DNA of 44,463 bases, taken from assembly GCF_903946935.1 (NCBI RefSeq), contig NZ_CAJAXH010000255.1, forward strand, positions 1 through 44,463. The letters are read 5' to 3'. Source of the stretch: an uncultured Thiodictyon sp. GTDB lineage: Bacteria > Pseudomonadota > Gammaproteobacteria > Chromatiales > Chromatiaceae. Positions 23,620-33,163 of the stretch are shown here, piece after piece (within the stretch, counting starts at the first letter, position 1; every line of letters starts with the position of its first letter). Position numbers and translations under genes: made by a program. The notes beneath the pieces are model-generated. The model saw only the letters and a list, made by a program, of their open reading frames with translations, did not search any database and was not told where the DNA came from.

Positions 23620-25938
23620 CTAGCGCCGGCGCCCGGCTGGGCGGATCGGGCGCATGGCGGTGGTCCCACCCGGGGCCAAGCCAAACCCGGGGCGGCGCCG
23701 ACCCTCCGGCGTCTGCCCAGTGCCGGCCGGCTGAAAGGCGGGGATCAGGTGGCGCTTGCCGTTGCCGATCAGGTCGGCGCGCCCCATGGCCTTGAGCGCC
23801 TCGCGCAACAGCGGCCAGTTCTCCGGGTCGTGATAGCGCAGGAAGGCCTTGTGCAGGCGCCGCTGCCGCGCGCCGCGCACCACACTCACCCGCTCGGCAT
23901 CCCGGGTCACGCGTTTCAACGGGTTGACGCCAGTGTGATACATGGCCGATGCAATGGCCAGCGGGGTGGGCAGGAAGCCCTGGACCGCGTCCGGCCGGAA
24001 GCCATGTTTCTTTAGCCACAGTGCCAGGTTGAGCATGTCGAGATCGGTCGTCCCCGGGTGGGCGGCGATGAAATAGGGGATCAGGTATTGCTCCTTGCCC
24101 GCCTCCTTGGAGTATTTATCGAAGAGGGCCTTGAAGCGGTCATAGGCCCCGATGCCTGGCTTCTGCATCATGGCGAGCGGTCCGGACTCGGTGTGTTCCG
24201 GGGCGATCTTGAGATAGCCGCCGACATGGTGGGTAACCAGTTCCCGCACGTATTCGGGCGAGCGCACCGCCAGGTCATAGCGCAGACCCGAAGCGATCAG
24301 TACGCGCTTAACGCCAGGCACCTGGCGTGCCGCCCGATACAGTTGGATCAGCGGGCCATGGTCCGTATTGAGATTCGGGCAGATGGTCGGATAGACACAG
24401 GACAGTTTGCGACAGGACGACTCGATCGCCCGGTCTTTACAGGCGAGCCGCCACATATTGGCAGTGGGACCGCCTAAATCCGAGATGGTGCCGGTGAAAC
24501 CCGCCGTGTGGTCTCGGACCTCCGCGATCTCGCGCAGGATGGATGCCGCGGAGCGGTTCTGGATGATCCGCCCCTCATGTTCGGTGATGGAGCAGAAGGT
24601 ACAGCCGCCGAAGCAGCCGCGCAGTATATTGACCGAGAAGCGGATCATCTCCCAGGCCGGGATGGGCGCAGCACCATAGCCCGGGTGCGGACGGCGGCTG
24701 TAGGGCAGCTCATAGACCCGGTCCAGCTCCGCGGTGGTCAACGGGATGGGCGGTGGATTGAGCCAGACCGCCCGGTCGCCGTGAGCCTGGATCAGGGCGC
24801 GGGCGTTGCCGGGGTTGGTCTCCTGGTGAAAGACCCGCGAGGCATGGGCGTAGAGGATCGGCTCCGCGCGCACCTGCTCGAAGGAGGGCAGGCGCACCAC
24901 GGTGTGGCCCCGATCCAGATGGCGGGGGCGACGGTGGAAGGTGATGGGGACGGCCGCGACTGGATCGGCCTGAACAGAAACATTCTCACGCCAAGACGCC
25001 AAGACGCCAAGGTCATTCAGTGCAGTATCGGCATCGGGCGAGGCATCCTGCGGGTGATCGGGAGCGCGCGGGACCAGCGTTGTTGTGCTTGGCGCCTTGG
25101 CGTCTTGGCGTGAGCCAATACGGGGGTTGGGAGCGGTCGCTTGTACGTGCGTACCCGCCTTGCTCGATTCGCACCCCGGCGGCGGCGCCGCATAGGGGTC
25201 CCGATGGGACTCCACCCGCCCCGGCTGGTCCAGGTGGCTGGAATCGATCTCGGTCCATCCCGCCGGCACCTCGCGCACCATGAAGCCGGTGCCGCGCACG
25301 TCGCGGATGGCGACGATCGGCTCACCCCGGGCCAGCCGGTGCGCCACCTCCACCACCGCCCGCTCGGCATTGCCGAAGATCACCAGGTCCGCCTTGGCGT
25401 CCACCAAGGCGGCGCGTCGCACCTTCTCCGACCAGTGATCGTAGTGTGCAATGCGCCGCAGGCTGGCCTCGATCCCACCGATGACGATGGGGACATCCTT
25501 GTACGCCTCGCGCGCGCGCTGGGCATAGACGGTCACCGAGCGATCCGGGCGCCGATCGGGGACGCCGCCCGGGGTATAGGCGTCGTCCGAGCGCGCCCGC
25601 CGATCCGCGGTATAGCGGTTGACCATGCTATCCATGTTGCCGGCGGTGATGCCGAAAAAGAGCGTCGGACGGCCTAGGCGCTGAAAGTCGGCCGCGCAGG
25701 TCCAGTCCGGCTGGCTGATGATGCCGACCCGAAACCCCTGCGCCTCCAACAGTCGGCCGATGATCGCCATACCGAAGGAGGGGTGGTCCACATAGGCGTC
25801 GCCGGTGACAATGATCACGTCGCAGGCGTCCCAGCCCAGCAGGTCCATCTCCGCCCGGGACATGGGCAATTCCGGGGCGACCCCGAGCTTGTGCGCCCAG
25901 TGCCGGCGATAGGAAAACAGATTGGGTGCTTGGTCCAT
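23620..25938 (-). CDS. ygiQ: YgiQ family radical SAM protein, with in-frame repeat insertion
   Basis: A 772-residue radical SAM protein of the YgiQ family, function unsettled. I start at ATG 25938 ([15 protein letters not shown]), which aligns with E. coli YgiQ; an in-frame start 30 codons earlier reads unlike protein. The N-terminal half carries the family blocks [31 protein letters not shown] and [10 protein letters not shown]. The cluster motif GCFGGCTFC has Cys442, Cys446 and Cys449, followed by ITEHEGR, and the C-terminal part includes [16 protein letters not shown]. Between the two halves, about residues 275-318, the reading passes straight through repeat element C1 (24985-25114), giving SRQDAKAPS...LGVLASWRE. 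This is a poorly conserved linker, so activity may be kept. Confidence 0.92.
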   Translation of the reverse strand: MDQAPNLFSYRRHWAHKLGVAPELPMSRAEMDLLGWDACDVIIVTGDAYVDHPSFGMAIIGRLLEAQGFRVGIISQPDWTCAADFQRLGRPTLFFGITAGNMDSMVNRYTADRRARSDDAYTPGGVPDRRPDRSVTVYAQRAREAYKDVPIVIGGIEASLRRIAHYDHWSEKVRRAALVDAKADLVIFGNAERAVVEVAHRLARGEPIVAIRDVRGTGFMVREVPAGWTEIDSSHLDQPGRVESHRDPYAAPPPGCESSKAGTHVQATAPNPRIGSRQDAKAPSTTTLVPRAPDHPQDASPDADTALNDLGVLASWRENVSVQADPVAAVPITFHRRPRHLDRGHTVVRLPSFEQVRAEPILYAHASRVFHQETNPGNARALIQAHGDRAVWLNPPPIPLTTAELDRVYELPYSRRPHPGYGAAPIPAWEMIRFSVNILRGCFGGCTFCSITEHEGRIIQNRSAASILREIAEVRDHTAGFTGTISDLGGPTANMWRLACKDRAIESSCRKLSCVYPTICPNLNTDHGPLIQLYRAARQVPGVKRVLIASGLRYDLAVRSPEYVRELVTHHVGGYLKIAPEHTESGPLAMMQKPGIGAYDRFKALFDKYSKEAGKEQYLIPYFIAAHPGTTDLDMLNLALWLKKHGFRPDAVQGFLPTPLAIASAMYHTGVNPLKRVTRDAERVSVVRGARQRRLHKAFLRYHDPENWPLLREALKAMGRADLIGNGKRHLIPAFQPAGTGQTPEGRRRPGFGLAPGGTTAMRPIRPAGRRR
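24985..25114. repeat. Interspersed element C1, arms of ACGCCAAG octamers, inside ygiQ
   Basis: Left arm CTCACGCCAAGACGCCAAGA and on to 25012; right arm 25088-25114 is its inverse, ending CTTGGCGTGAG; 75 bp lie between. Three octamers make 24 bp, so the arms keep frame. Both arms read as coding sequence on the minus strand. Confidence 0.85.
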
Positions 25939-25999
25939 GGTAACGGCTAGCCTATACACGGAAATTCGGCGCGGCAATCGCCGCCGGGGCCGATTTGGC

Positions 26000-26545
26000 T
26001 CATGGCCCGGGCAGGGCCAGTCCGCCATAAATTGCTGCCAACGGGATCTCGCCCGCGATGCTCGGCAGCCGCAAACACTCAGTGCCGCTCACGATCTGCG
26101 GCACCCAACCCTGGGCCCGCCGCCACACCTCGATGCGCGGCGCGTCGTGGGCGATCAGGACCAACTCCTCGAGCCCCGGGATGCGGCAGTAGGCCGGGGC
26201 CTTCTCCTCCCGGTCGCGCGGCGCGCTGGTCGCCGACAGGACTTCCAGGATCAACCGGGGTGCATCCAGAAAGTCCGGGTACTCCAGATCCTCATCGCGC
26301 CCGACCTGGAGGTCGGGATAGTAGAAGCGTTCGTCGCCCGCGCCCTGGATATGAACCTTGACCGTCGGGCGGAACAGGCGGTAGGGCGACCCCGTCAGTT
26401 GCTGCTGGAGCAGGCGGGCGAGACGCATACAGAGTTGGTCATGCAGCCGGCTGGCACCCACCAAGGGGACGCGCCGGCCATTGACATACTCGCTCCTCAG
26501 ATCCGCGACCTTCTCGTTCTCCAGATAGGCAGCGACCGAGATCAT
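26000..26545 (-). CDS. Uma2 family (DUF820) putative nuclease
   Basis: A 181-residue Uma2/DUF820 protein, a PD-(D/E)XK-like restriction-endonuclease fold. Visible blocks are [11 protein letters not shown] (Glu), GASRLHDQL, a VKVHI strand, [12 protein letters not shown] (catalytic-type Asp), LILEVLS (Glu followed by the usual strand), the [20 protein letters not shown] block and a C-terminal beta region. The family is abundant in cyanobacteria and occurs in sulfur bacteria; its biological target is unknown. A purine-rich GGAAGGGAC precedes the ATG. It lies upstream of ygiQ on the same strand with 61 bp between, and downstream of repeat R2a. Confidence 0.85.
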   Translation of the reverse strand: MISVAAYLENEKVADLRSEYVNGRRVPLVGASRLHDQLCMRLARLLQQQLTGSPYRLFRPTVKVHIQGAGDERFYYPDLQVGRDEDLEYPDFLDAPRLILEVLSATSAPRDREEKAPAYCRIPGLEELVLIAHDAPRIEVWRRAQGWVPQIVSGTECLRLPSIAGEIPLAAIYGGLALPGP

Positions 26546-26585
26546 CGTAAGTCCCTTCCACTGAGTGGCGGCTCGCGCCGATTGA

Positions 26586-26685
26586 TTACCGTAAGAGGCG
26601 CGCCGGGAGCGCGGTCCAACTCTCCCTCCCCCCTCGTGGGGGAGGGCGGGGTGGGGGAACGGCCAAGGCGCCCGCCACTTTCATC
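26586..26685 (+). repeat. GC-rich hairpin repeat R2, copy a
   Basis: About 100 bp shared with 27433-27535: a leader TTACCGTAAGAGGCGCGCC, a hairpin CCCTCCCCC-CTCGT-GGGGGAGGG, then GCGGGGTGGGGGAACGGCCA and AGGCGCCCGCCACTTTCATC. It lies between the SHOCT-like gene and the Uma2 gene. Confidence 0.85.
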
Positions 26686-26713
26686 GTTCGGGGTGGTGAG
26701 GGCGCCATGGCCG

Positions 26714-27355
26714 TTAGCCCAGCGAGGGCCCCCGCGAGACCACCGACAGGCTCCCCAGGTTGACGGTGCCATACTGGCTGCTGAAGGTGATCGAGGACCC
26801 ATAGCCCTGTTGCTGGGAGAAGCCGCCGATCTGGTGGTCTTGGGTATCATAGACCCAGCACTCGCCGCCGGTGTCCACCGCCAACCTCCGGATATTGGCA
26901 AAATAGGCATATTTCACCTGATTCTGGGAGCCGGTGGCACTGGGCGAACCCAGCTCGGCCGGCCACCAGTTGGCGGCCGGGTCGGGGACGAACAGGCTGG
27001 ACTGGCCCGGGGAGCCCCCGGCGGTCTGGGTCTGGTAGCCGGCCCCGCCCTGACTCTGCGACTGGAAGCTGCCGGAGTGAAGCAGGCCGGGCTGCCGGGC
27101 GAGGACGTCGGCGATCTCGCTGCACAGCGCGTCGACGCGGCCCTTGAGTGCGTGGTTGAACATGTCACCCAACATGATCATGCCGCCGCGCATCCACTGG
27201 CCGCCGCCGCCGAACTCCGGGTGGCCGAACTGGGCCATGGTGCCGTTGCCGTTGCGCACGGCGAACAGCAGGTGGGTGACGGCATCCACGCTGAAACCGT
27301 GGCGGTTAGCCAGTTCAGCGACGAGGCTCTGGCCTTCGGGGGTGAGTTGTTGCAT
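26714..27355 (-). CDS. SHOCT-like domain protein
   Basis: A 213-residue soluble protein. The first 35 residues (LTPEGQSLVAELANRHGFSV, then DAVTHLL) resemble the SHOCT-like helical module. Then comes a Gly/Met stretch typical of a related uncharacterised family (QFGHPEFGGGGQWMRGGMIM), a helix with KGRVDALCSEIADVLA, a Gly/Gln/Ser-rich linker, and a C-terminal beta-rich part (YAYFANIRRLAVDTGGECWVYD). I choose the ATG at 27355 because it begins the conserved part; a GTG at 27391 is possible and neither has a clear ribosome site. Direct copies of repeat R2 flank the gene. Function unknown. Confidence 0.7.
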   Translation of the reverse strand: MQQLTPEGQSLVAELANRHGFSVDAVTHLLFAVRNGNGTMAQFGHPEFGGGGQWMRGGMIMLGDMFNHALKGRVDALCSEIADVLARQPGLLHSGSFQSQSQGGAGYQTQTAGGSPGQSSLFVPDPAANWWPAELGSPSATGSQNQVKYAYFANIRRLAVDTGGECWVYDTQDHQIGGFSQQQGYGSSITFSSQYGTVNLGSLSVVSRGPSLG

Positions 27356-27432
27356 GGGCGATAGTTCTAGTGGGGGCTGCGGATTGGGCACAGGCTATCA
27401 CGGGGGCCGGTCGGACGTTGCGGCGCGTTGCG

Positions 27433-27535
27433 TGACCGTGAAAGTCGCCCCGGGAGCGGGCTCCGATGCTCCCTCCCCTCTTTGGGGGAGGGCGGGGTGG
27501 GGGAACGGCCAAGGCGCCCGCCACGTTCATCCTGG
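27433..27535 (+). repeat. GC-rich hairpin repeat R2, copy b
   Basis: Same orientation as copy a, with the leader TGACCGTGAAAGTCGCCCCG, the hairpin CCCTCCCC-TCTTT-GGGGGAGGG and the same tail through CCGCCACGTTCATC. It runs directly into the CCTGGAAAGA flank of element C2. Confidence 0.85.
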
Positions 27536-27548
27536 AAAGAGCAGTTGC

Positions 27549-27678
27549 CACCCCAAGGCGCCAAGCTCGCCAAGGCTTTTCAGTGCGTTATCAGTGTTGC
27601 GCCAGTCACCCGGAGGGTGATCTGGATAGTGGTTCTAACCGATTGTATTTCTTTGCGAGATTGGCGCCTTGGCGTGAG
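27549..27678. repeat. Interspersed element C2, degenerate CGCCAAG arms
   Basis: Left arm CACCCCAAGGCGCCAAGCTC then GCCAAGG; right arm ATTGGCGCCTTGGCGTGAG; about 80 bp between, total 130 bp like C1. The outer left flank reads TCCTGGAAAGAGCAG, nearly the same as at element D (TCCTGGAAAGGGCAG). It lies directly downstream of the DUF349 gene. Confidence 0.75.
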
Positions 27679-27697
27679 CAATCTGACGCTCAGGGCC

Positions 27698-30574
27698 TCA
27701 GGCCGCCTCCGGCTGCGCCGCGGGAACCTTGGGCGCACCGCCCATCAGCGCCTGCCGCACCAGCTCCACCCGCGCCTCAAGGTCCGTCGCGCGGGGCGCG
27801 GGGCCCAGCAGATACCAGGTGCGCAACAGGTCGGCGGCACCGCGCAGGCTGTCGGCATCTCCCTCGCTCATACGCTCGGCCAGCCGATCGACCTGGAGCC
27901 GCAGCCGCTCCTGCGCCAGGGCGGTGGGGGACTCCACCCCGGCGGCGATCTCCAACTCCAGACACAGTCGCTCGCGCCGCTCGGCGTTGGCCTGGCATTG
28001 GTCGCGCAACTGAGCCAGTCGCTCCGGATCGGCGGCGGCAGCCAGGGCGGCGCGCCAACGCCCGTCCAGGGCCTCCCGCTGGGGACGATCCGGCAGTTCC
28101 GGCAGACCGGCCCACGCCTGTTCGGCGGCCGCCAGGTCGACCGGGATGGCCGGCGGCTCCAGCAGGCCCTGCTCCAGGTCCTGGCACAGGGCCGCGCGGC
28201 GTAGCAGCAGGTCGAAAACCTGGCGCCCGGCGGTGTCCTCGAGTTCCTGACCGCGCGCGCGCAGCCGCTCGCACGCCGCTTGCCAGCGGCGGTTCAGGGC
28301 CGCGGTGGCCGCACGTGGCAGCGGCAGCGACTCACCCTCGCGCCAGCGGTGTTCGAGGTCGCGTAGTGCGGCGGCCAGCCGGCGCGGGTCGTCCGCGGCG
28401 ACGGCACAGGCCAGGGCCTCGTCGCACAGTGCGGCGCGGGCGGCCACGTTGGCGTCGGCCTCGCCGCGCTGCGCCTGGTGCTGGGCGGCGCGGCGCTCGA
28501 AGACCGCATCGCAGGCGGCCCGGAAACTCTGCCAGAGGCGGTTTTCATCGCGCTGCCGGGCCGCCACCGTGGTGTGCCACTGGCGCTGGAGGGCCTTGGT
28601 CTCCTCGATGGCCGCGTCCAGGTCCGGCCGCTGCGCGGCCGCGCGCACCCGCTCGATCAGCTCCCGCTTGAAGGCCTGATTGCGCGCCCGCTCGGCGGTC
28701 AACCGCTGCTCCAGCGCGTCGCTCGCCTGCCGATACCGGCGCTCCAGCCGGCGGCGCTCGCGCGGCTCGCAGTGGCCGATCAGCGACCAGGCCTGCCGGA
28801 CCTCGGTGCCCGCGCGCACCACCCGCTTCCAGTCCACCCGCTCCCAGTCGACCTGCGACAGAAAGTCCTCGAGCTGCCGACACACCCGCTCGCGGGCGGT
28901 GCGGTTGGCCTCCGCCTCCGCCGCCTGGGCCTGCAGCAGCGGCCGCACCCGCTCGGCGACGGCCGCGGTCCCCTGGTGAAAGCGCTCCCACAGTGCCTTG
29001 TTGGCGGGTGAACCGGCGCGGTCAACCTCCTGCCAGTCGGTGCGCAGGACGTGCAGGCGCTCGGCGACCGCCGCCAACGGCAGGTCCTGTTCGCGCAGGG
29101 TCTCGATGGCCACACACAGTGCCTCGCGGTGCTGGTCCGCGCCCCAGCGGCGCCAGTGTTGCAGGTCGCGCACGCGCGGCCCCAGTTCCCGCAGGCGGGC
29201 CTGGAGCTCGGCGGTCGCGCCCTTGGGCAGGCCGCTGGTCTGGATCAGGTCCAGGGCGGCCTGGAGACTCTGGTGAATGGGGTCGGCCTTCTTGAGCTCG
29301 CCGGCCTCGATCAGTGCCTGCAGGGCGTCGATGCGTGCCGGCAGCTCGGCCAGGCGCTGCTCGGCGTGGCGGCGCTGGTGCGTGAGGCGGGCCTCCAGAC
29401 GCGCGGCCAGATCGGTGAAGGCGACGGCCGCCGCGTCCCCGGTGAGCCCCGCCGCCAGGGCGCCCCCCTGCTCGATCAGGACGCGGGTCTGGGCCAGGTC
29501 CAGCGGTTTGGACTCGGCGAGTACTTGCTCGGCCTTGGCAGTGGCGTGGCGCAGCCGCTCGGCCTGTCGCTGGCGCTCGGCCAGGGCCTGGACCGCGGCG
29601 GCGACCGCCTGCAGGTGCTGGTTGAAGCGCCGCTCCTGCTCGCGCTGTTCGCCGTCCGACGGTTCGCCCAGGGCCGCCCACGCGTCCGTCAGACGCGCCC
29701 CAGCCTCCTGCTGTGCGGTGGGGTCGAGTGCGGCGAGCCCCGCGGCCTCGGCGATCAGCGCCTCGCGCTGGGCCGCCAGGGCGGTGCGGGCCTCCTGGGC
29801 CGCGAGTTGGGCCGCGTTGGCGGCCCGATAGGCCTCATGGGCCGCGATGAAGCCCTCGCGGGCGGCGGCATAGCGCACCTGCCAGTCGGGTTGCGCCTGC
29901 GGCGCCACCTCGGCCCATTGGCGGTCCAGGTGCTCCAACAGCGCGCGGTCCTGGCTCCACTGCTGGAGGTGACCCAGGCGCTCCGCCCGCTCACACAGGT
30001 CCGCGCACAGCGCGCCGATCCGCAAGGGTTCCGCCTGCGCTTGCGCCTGTTGCCGCAGCTTCTCGCGCGCCGCGCGGTAGACCGCCTTGTCCTTCTTGCC
30101 GATCTGCCGGACCACCTGCTCCAGGCCGGCCCGGTCCTCGAGCCGGGCCACGGCCGCGCCCCGATTGGCCGCCGTGGGGTCACGCAGGGCGCAGTCCACC
30201 AGCACCGCGGGGTTGGCGATCCGCTCGATGGCGGCACGGCGCAGCGGCGCGTCCTGCCCGTCGCGGGCCAGGGACTCGACCAGTTGCGGGTCCGCCACCC
30301 CGGCGAACTCGGCGAGTCGCTCCTCCAGGGTCAGACCCGCCTGTTCGGTCCCCGCCAGCAGGTGGCGGTAACGGGTGGCGGCGAGCTCGCACACCCCCGC
30401 GTCACTGTCGCTCGCGAGGAGGTCGCGCAGTTGGGGGAGGCTCGCCAGGCGCCGCACCGCATCGCGCCTGACCGCGAGCGCGTTGTGTTCGCGCGCCAGC
30501 TCCGGAAGGTCTTCCGGGACCTTTTTCTTCCCCAGGGCCTGGCGCGTCTTGTTCAGCAAACGATCGAATAGCAT
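27698..30574 (-). CDS. DUF349 repeat protein
   Basis: A 958-residue soluble helical protein of the proteobacterial DUF349 family. Residues 1-60 form a basic N-terminus (LFDRLLNKTRQALGKKKVP). HEAT-like helices follow to about 180, including DQDAPLRRAAIERIANPAVL-type alternation. Several DUF349 repeats then occur, recognisable by Trp/Phe-rich blocks such as LWERFHQGTAAVAERVRPLL and RLWQSFRAACDAVFERR. The composition is Ala/Arg/Leu/Glu-rich and coiled-coil-prone. Family function is not established. It starts 9 bp after the stop of the MBL hydrolase on the same strand, so they are co-transcribed. The ribosome site is weak (GAGAAT). Confidence 0.88.
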   Translation of the reverse strand: MLFDRLLNKTRQALGKKKVPEDLPELAREHNALAVRRDAVRRLASLPQLRDLLASDSDAGVCELAATRYRHLLAGTEQAGLTLEERLAEFAGVADPQLVESLARDGQDAPLRRAAIERIANPAVLVDCALRDPTAANRGAAVARLEDRAGLEQVVRQIGKKDKAVYRAAREKLRQQAQAQAEPLRIGALCADLCERAERLGHLQQWSQDRALLEHLDRQWAEVAPQAQPDWQVRYAAAREGFIAAHEAYRAANAAQLAAQEARTALAAQREALIAEAAGLAALDPTAQQEAGARLTDAWAALGEPSDGEQREQERRFNQHLQAVAAAVQALAERQRQAERLRHATAKAEQVLAESKPLDLAQTRVLIEQGGALAAGLTGDAAAVAFTDLAARLEARLTHQRRHAEQRLAELPARIDALQALIEAGELKKADPIHQSLQAALDLIQTSGLPKGATAELQARLRELGPRVRDLQHWRRWGADQHREALCVAIETLREQDLPLAAVAERLHVLRTDWQEVDRAGSPANKALWERFHQGTAAVAERVRPLLQAQAAEAEANRTARERVCRQLEDFLSQVDWERVDWKRVVRAGTEVRQAWSLIGHCEPRERRRLERRYRQASDALEQRLTAERARNQAFKRELIERVRAAAQRPDLDAAIEETKALQRQWHTTVAARQRDENRLWQSFRAACDAVFERRAAQHQAQRGEADANVAARAALCDEALACAVAADDPRRLAAALRDLEHRWREGESLPLPRAATAALNRRWQAACERLRARGQELEDTAGRQVFDLLLRRAALCQDLEQGLLEPPAIPVDLAAAEQAWAGLPELPDRPQREALDGRWRAALAAAADPERLAQLRDQCQANAERRERLCLELEIAAGVESPTALAQERLRLQVDRLAERMSEGDADSLRGAADLLRTWYLLGPAPRATDLEARVELVRQALMGGAPKVPAAQPEAA

Positions 30575-30583
30575 CTGCGATTC

Positions 30584-31234
30584 TCACAGGGGCGAGCGGG
30601 CGGCCTGCCCGACGAACGGATTGGTCCGGCGCTCCGCCCCAAAACTCGACATGGGCCCGTGGCCGGGAATGAACCGCACGTCATCCCCCAGGGGAAAGAG
30701 TCGTTCGGTAATGGATGCGATGAGCGCTCGGTAGTTGCCCCGCGGAAAGTCGGTGCGCCCGATGGAGCCCTGGAAGAGCACGTCACCGACCTGTGCGAGC
30801 CGTCCTGCGGCATGGAAAAAGACGACATGGCCCGGGGTGTGCCCGGGACAGTGCAGGACTTGCAAGGTCGCCTCGCCCACCGCGATGGTATCGCCATGCT
30901 CCAACCACCGATCGGGCTCGAAGGCAGGCAGCGGCGGCACGCCGAACATTGCGCACTGCTGGTCCAGGGCCTGGATCAGGAAGGCGTCGTCCCGGTGCGG
31001 ACCCCAAACCGGAATGCCCAGTTGCTCGACCAGGTCGGCGGTGGCGCCGACATGGTCCAGGTGCCCGTGGGTGAGCAGGATGCGCTCGGGCTCGAGCTTG
31101 AGCTCCGCCAGCAGGCGCAGGATGCGCGGCGCCTCGCCGCCGGGGTCGATGACCACGGCACGGCGGGTCGCGGTACACCACCACAGGGTGCAGTTCTGTT
31201 GGAAGGAGGTGACTGGAAGAATGCGGAAGTCCAT
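30584..31234 (-). CDS. YcbL-like MBL-fold hydrolase (glyoxalase II type)
   Basis: A 216-residue metallo-beta-lactamase-fold enzyme closest to E. coli YcbL, a type II glyoxalase-like hydrolase of thioesters such as S-lactoylglutathione. The metal motif is intact (THGHLDHVG), followed by HCPGHTPGH, a metal-binding Asp in VGDVLFQGSIGRTDFPRG and the final His in FIPGHGPMSS. The start is taken at ATG 31234, aligning with the YcbL N-terminus (MDFRILPVTSFQQNC); an ATG 13 codons earlier is also open and has GGTGGA upstream. The DUF349 gene follows at once. Confidence 0.88.
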   Translation of the reverse strand: MDFRILPVTSFQQNCTLWWCTATRRAVVIDPGGEAPRILRLLAELKLEPERILLTHGHLDHVGATADLVEQLGIPVWGPHRDDAFLIQALDQQCAMFGVPPLPAFEPDRWLEHGDTIAVGEATLQVLHCPGHTPGHVVFFHAAGRLAQVGDVLFQGSIGRTDFPRGNYRALIASITERLFPLGDDVRFIPGHGPMSSFGAERRTNPFVGQAARSPL

Positions 31235-31368
31235 GGCGGTCTCGCTGCGGCGCGCGGGCGGGTTGGCGGCCATGGTTCCACCCCGGGGCCGGGATGTCCA
31301 GACGCCGCCGGGGCGGTTCGCGTGTTTAGGGTCCGCGCGGGCCCCGGGATGGCCGCTGCGGCGGCGGG

Positions 31369-31605
31369 TCAGCCGTGTAGGATCCGGTAGAGGCGATCTT
31401 TGAGGACTAGGCGCTCTTTCTTCAGTTCTTCAATGGTCTCGTCGGCGACCGGGATGCCCAGCTCTTCGAGCTGACGCACGCGGGAGTCCAGATCGTCGTA
31501 GTCGTTCATCAGCTGCGCAAAGTCCGGGTTGGACGCGCGCAGGCCCTCGATCTTGCCTTCCAGCTCCGGAAATTCGTGCAGGAGGTTATGGGGTTCGCCA
31601 AGCAT
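31369..31605 (-). CDS. YdcH family (DUF465) protein
   Basis: A 78-residue cytoplasmic helical-hairpin protein of the DUF465/YdcH family. Signatures are LLHEFPELEGKIEGLRASNP, then DFAQLMNDYDDLDSRV, and the family end ELKKERLVLKDRLYRIL. I start at ATG 31605, because AGAGGAAC lies upstream and all family sequence begins there; the longer open frame adds 39 residues unlike protein. It lies 135 bp upstream of the MBL gene on the same strand. No function is established for the family. Confidence 0.88.
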   Translation of the reverse strand: MLGEPHNLLHEFPELEGKIEGLRASNPDFAQLMNDYDDLDSRVRQLEELGIPVADETIEELKKERLVLKDRLYRILHG

Positions 31606-31809
31606 GGGGTCTGTTCCTCTTCGTGTGTGTGACGGCCGCGCAGCGCGGCGGTGAGTGGATGGTCTGGTCGAGCGAGCCGGCCGGCCGGCGCACGGCGCGC
31701 CTTGATATCCGCCGGCCGCCAACGTGCCCCGCTAGTTTAACCCTCGACCGAATAGGCGGAAATACCTTCATTGACACCGATCGCGGCGGGGGCCGTCCGC
31801 GAGCGGCGA

Positions 31810-32325
31810 CTATTTGGTGTTCGCATCCATCTGTTTGATCACGTCATCGGTGATGTCCAGCGTCTTGTCCACGAACAGTAGGCCGCTCTGGTTGCGCTCG
31901 ACGATCATGCCGAGCTTCTTCTGTTTGGCCACGGCATCCACCGCCTTCTGGGCCGGCGCCAGCACCTCTTCGCTGCGCTCCTGCCGCGCCTTCATCAGCT
32001 CCTGCTGCACGGGGGCGGCCGCCTTCTCGAAGGCGTCGATGCGTTTCTTGAGCTCGGCCTGCTTTTTGTCCAACTGATCCTTGCTCATCAGCGCGGCATC
32101 GCGCGCCAGCGCCGCCTGGGCCTGGCGGATGGACTGCTCCTGCTCGCCCAGCGGCTTGGCCTTGGGCTCGAAGTCTTTGCGCAGCTGCTCCTGAACCTTG
32201 ATCCCAATCTTGCTCTTTTCGATGACCATATTCATGTCCACCGACCCGATGTCGGTGGCCTGGGCGGCGGCGAAGGGCATGGCCAAGGTCACCAGTAGCG
32301 CGCAACGAAGGCGACGATTTGACAT
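31810..32325 (-). CDS. OmpH/Skp family periplasmic chaperone
   Basis: A 171-residue Skp-like protein that holds unfolded outer-membrane proteins in the periplasm. The start is ATG 32325, with AGGAG eight bases before it. Residues 1-23 are a signal peptide cleaved after AAAQA. The mature protein begins with the family strand (TDIGSVDMNMVIEKSK), continues as a long Lys/Gln/Ala coiled-coil hairpin forming the tentacle (KKQAELKKRIDAFEKAAAPV), and ends with the strand MIVERNQSGLLFVD and the family DITDDVIKQMD. Usual partners bamA and lpxD are not adjacent, so this may be a lineage-specific second Skp. Confidence 0.88.
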   Translation of the reverse strand: MSNRRLRCALLVTLAMPFAAAQATDIGSVDMNMVIEKSKIGIKVQEQLRKDFEPKAKPLGEQEQSIRQAQAALARDAALMSKDQLDKKQAELKKRIDAFEKAAAPVQQELMKARQERSEEVLAPAQKAVDAVAKQKKLGMIVERNQSGLLFVDKTLDITDDVIKQMDANTK

Positions 32326-32589
32326 GGTTAAAGCTCCTGGATTCAACAAGTAAGGATTAAGCGGGGCGCGGCGATCAAGGCGATCAGGGGCCTTGGCGGC
32401 GGCGCTGGGCGGACCCGGCCGAGCCTGCGCAGCGCGCCGACTGCCGGGGATTCTACCAGGACCGGCGCATGACCCCCATGCGGACGCGCTGCGGGCGGAC
32501 GCGCCCGACGGCTTGCGTCGCGGGCGCCGCTATCGGATGCTCTGCACCCTCGGGGCCGCGCCGGCCCGCTATGACAGGTGGATGGCATC

Positions 32590-33129
32590 GTGGGTAACTC
32601 GCTCCAAGAGCAATTATTGAAGGCCGGTCTGGTCAGCGAGCACCGGATCAAGGAGACGCGCACCGACAAGCGCAAGAGCGTCAAACAACCCGGCGGGCGG
32701 GCCGCCGCGGCCAACGACCCGGCACGCCGGGCGGCTGAGGAGGCGCACGCCGAGAAGGCCCGCAAGGACCGGGAACTCAATCGCCGCCAGCAGGAGGAGG
32801 CGCAACAGCGCGCCCGCGAGAACGATATCCGCCAGTTGATCCACGCCCACCGCGTGGTCCGCGAGGGTGGCGACCTGGCCTATAACTTTACCGATGGTAC
32901 GGCGCTCAAGCGGCTCTATGTGAACCGCGACCAGCACGCCCGGCTGGTCGACGGACGCCTGGCGCTGGTGCGGCAGGACGCCTTCTACGAGCTGGTCCCG
33001 GTGGAGATCGCCGTGCGCCTGCGTGAGTGGGACGCGAGCCTGGTGCTTGTACACAACAAGCCCACACCGCCGCCGGCCGCGGACGACCCTTACGCCGAGT
33101 TCCAGGTGCCGGACGACCTGATGTGGTGA
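32590..33129 (+). CDS. DUF2058 (YaiL-like) protein
   Basis: A 179-residue nucleoprotein-like protein of the DUF2058/YaiL family. The start is GTG 32590, because AGGTGG lies just upstream and it gives the family beginning GNSLQEQLLKAGLV; an in-frame GTG four codons earlier lies within that ribosome site. A charged, Lys/Arg-rich helical region (KARKDRELNRRQQEEAQQRA) is followed by a conserved C-terminal domain (LAYNFTDGTALKRLYV) and the family end DDPYAEFQVPDDLMW. The role is unknown. It is followed 34 bp later by tatD and divergent from skp. Confidence 0.9.
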   Translation: MGNSLQEQLLKAGLVSEHRIKETRTDKRKSVKQPGGRAAAANDPARRAAEEAHAEKARKDRELNRRQQEEAQQRARENDIRQLIHAHRVVREGGDLAYNFTDGTALKRLYVNRDQHARLVDGRLALVRQDAFYELVPVEIAVRLREWDASLVLVHNKPTPPPAADDPYAEFQVPDDLMW

Positions 33130-33163
33130 GCGTCGGCCGCCCTGACCGCGTGTTCGGCGGGTC

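Noticed and set aside
29051-30571. A 506-codon open frame antisense to the DUF349 gene
   Set aside because: Shadow of a GC-rich coding region with no start signal and no domain; the DUF349 repeats are on the other strand.
32350-32589. Plus-strand frame of 75 codons before the DUF2058 gene
   Set aside because: It has no ribosome site and no family match, and runs out of frame into the well-supported DUF2058 gene.
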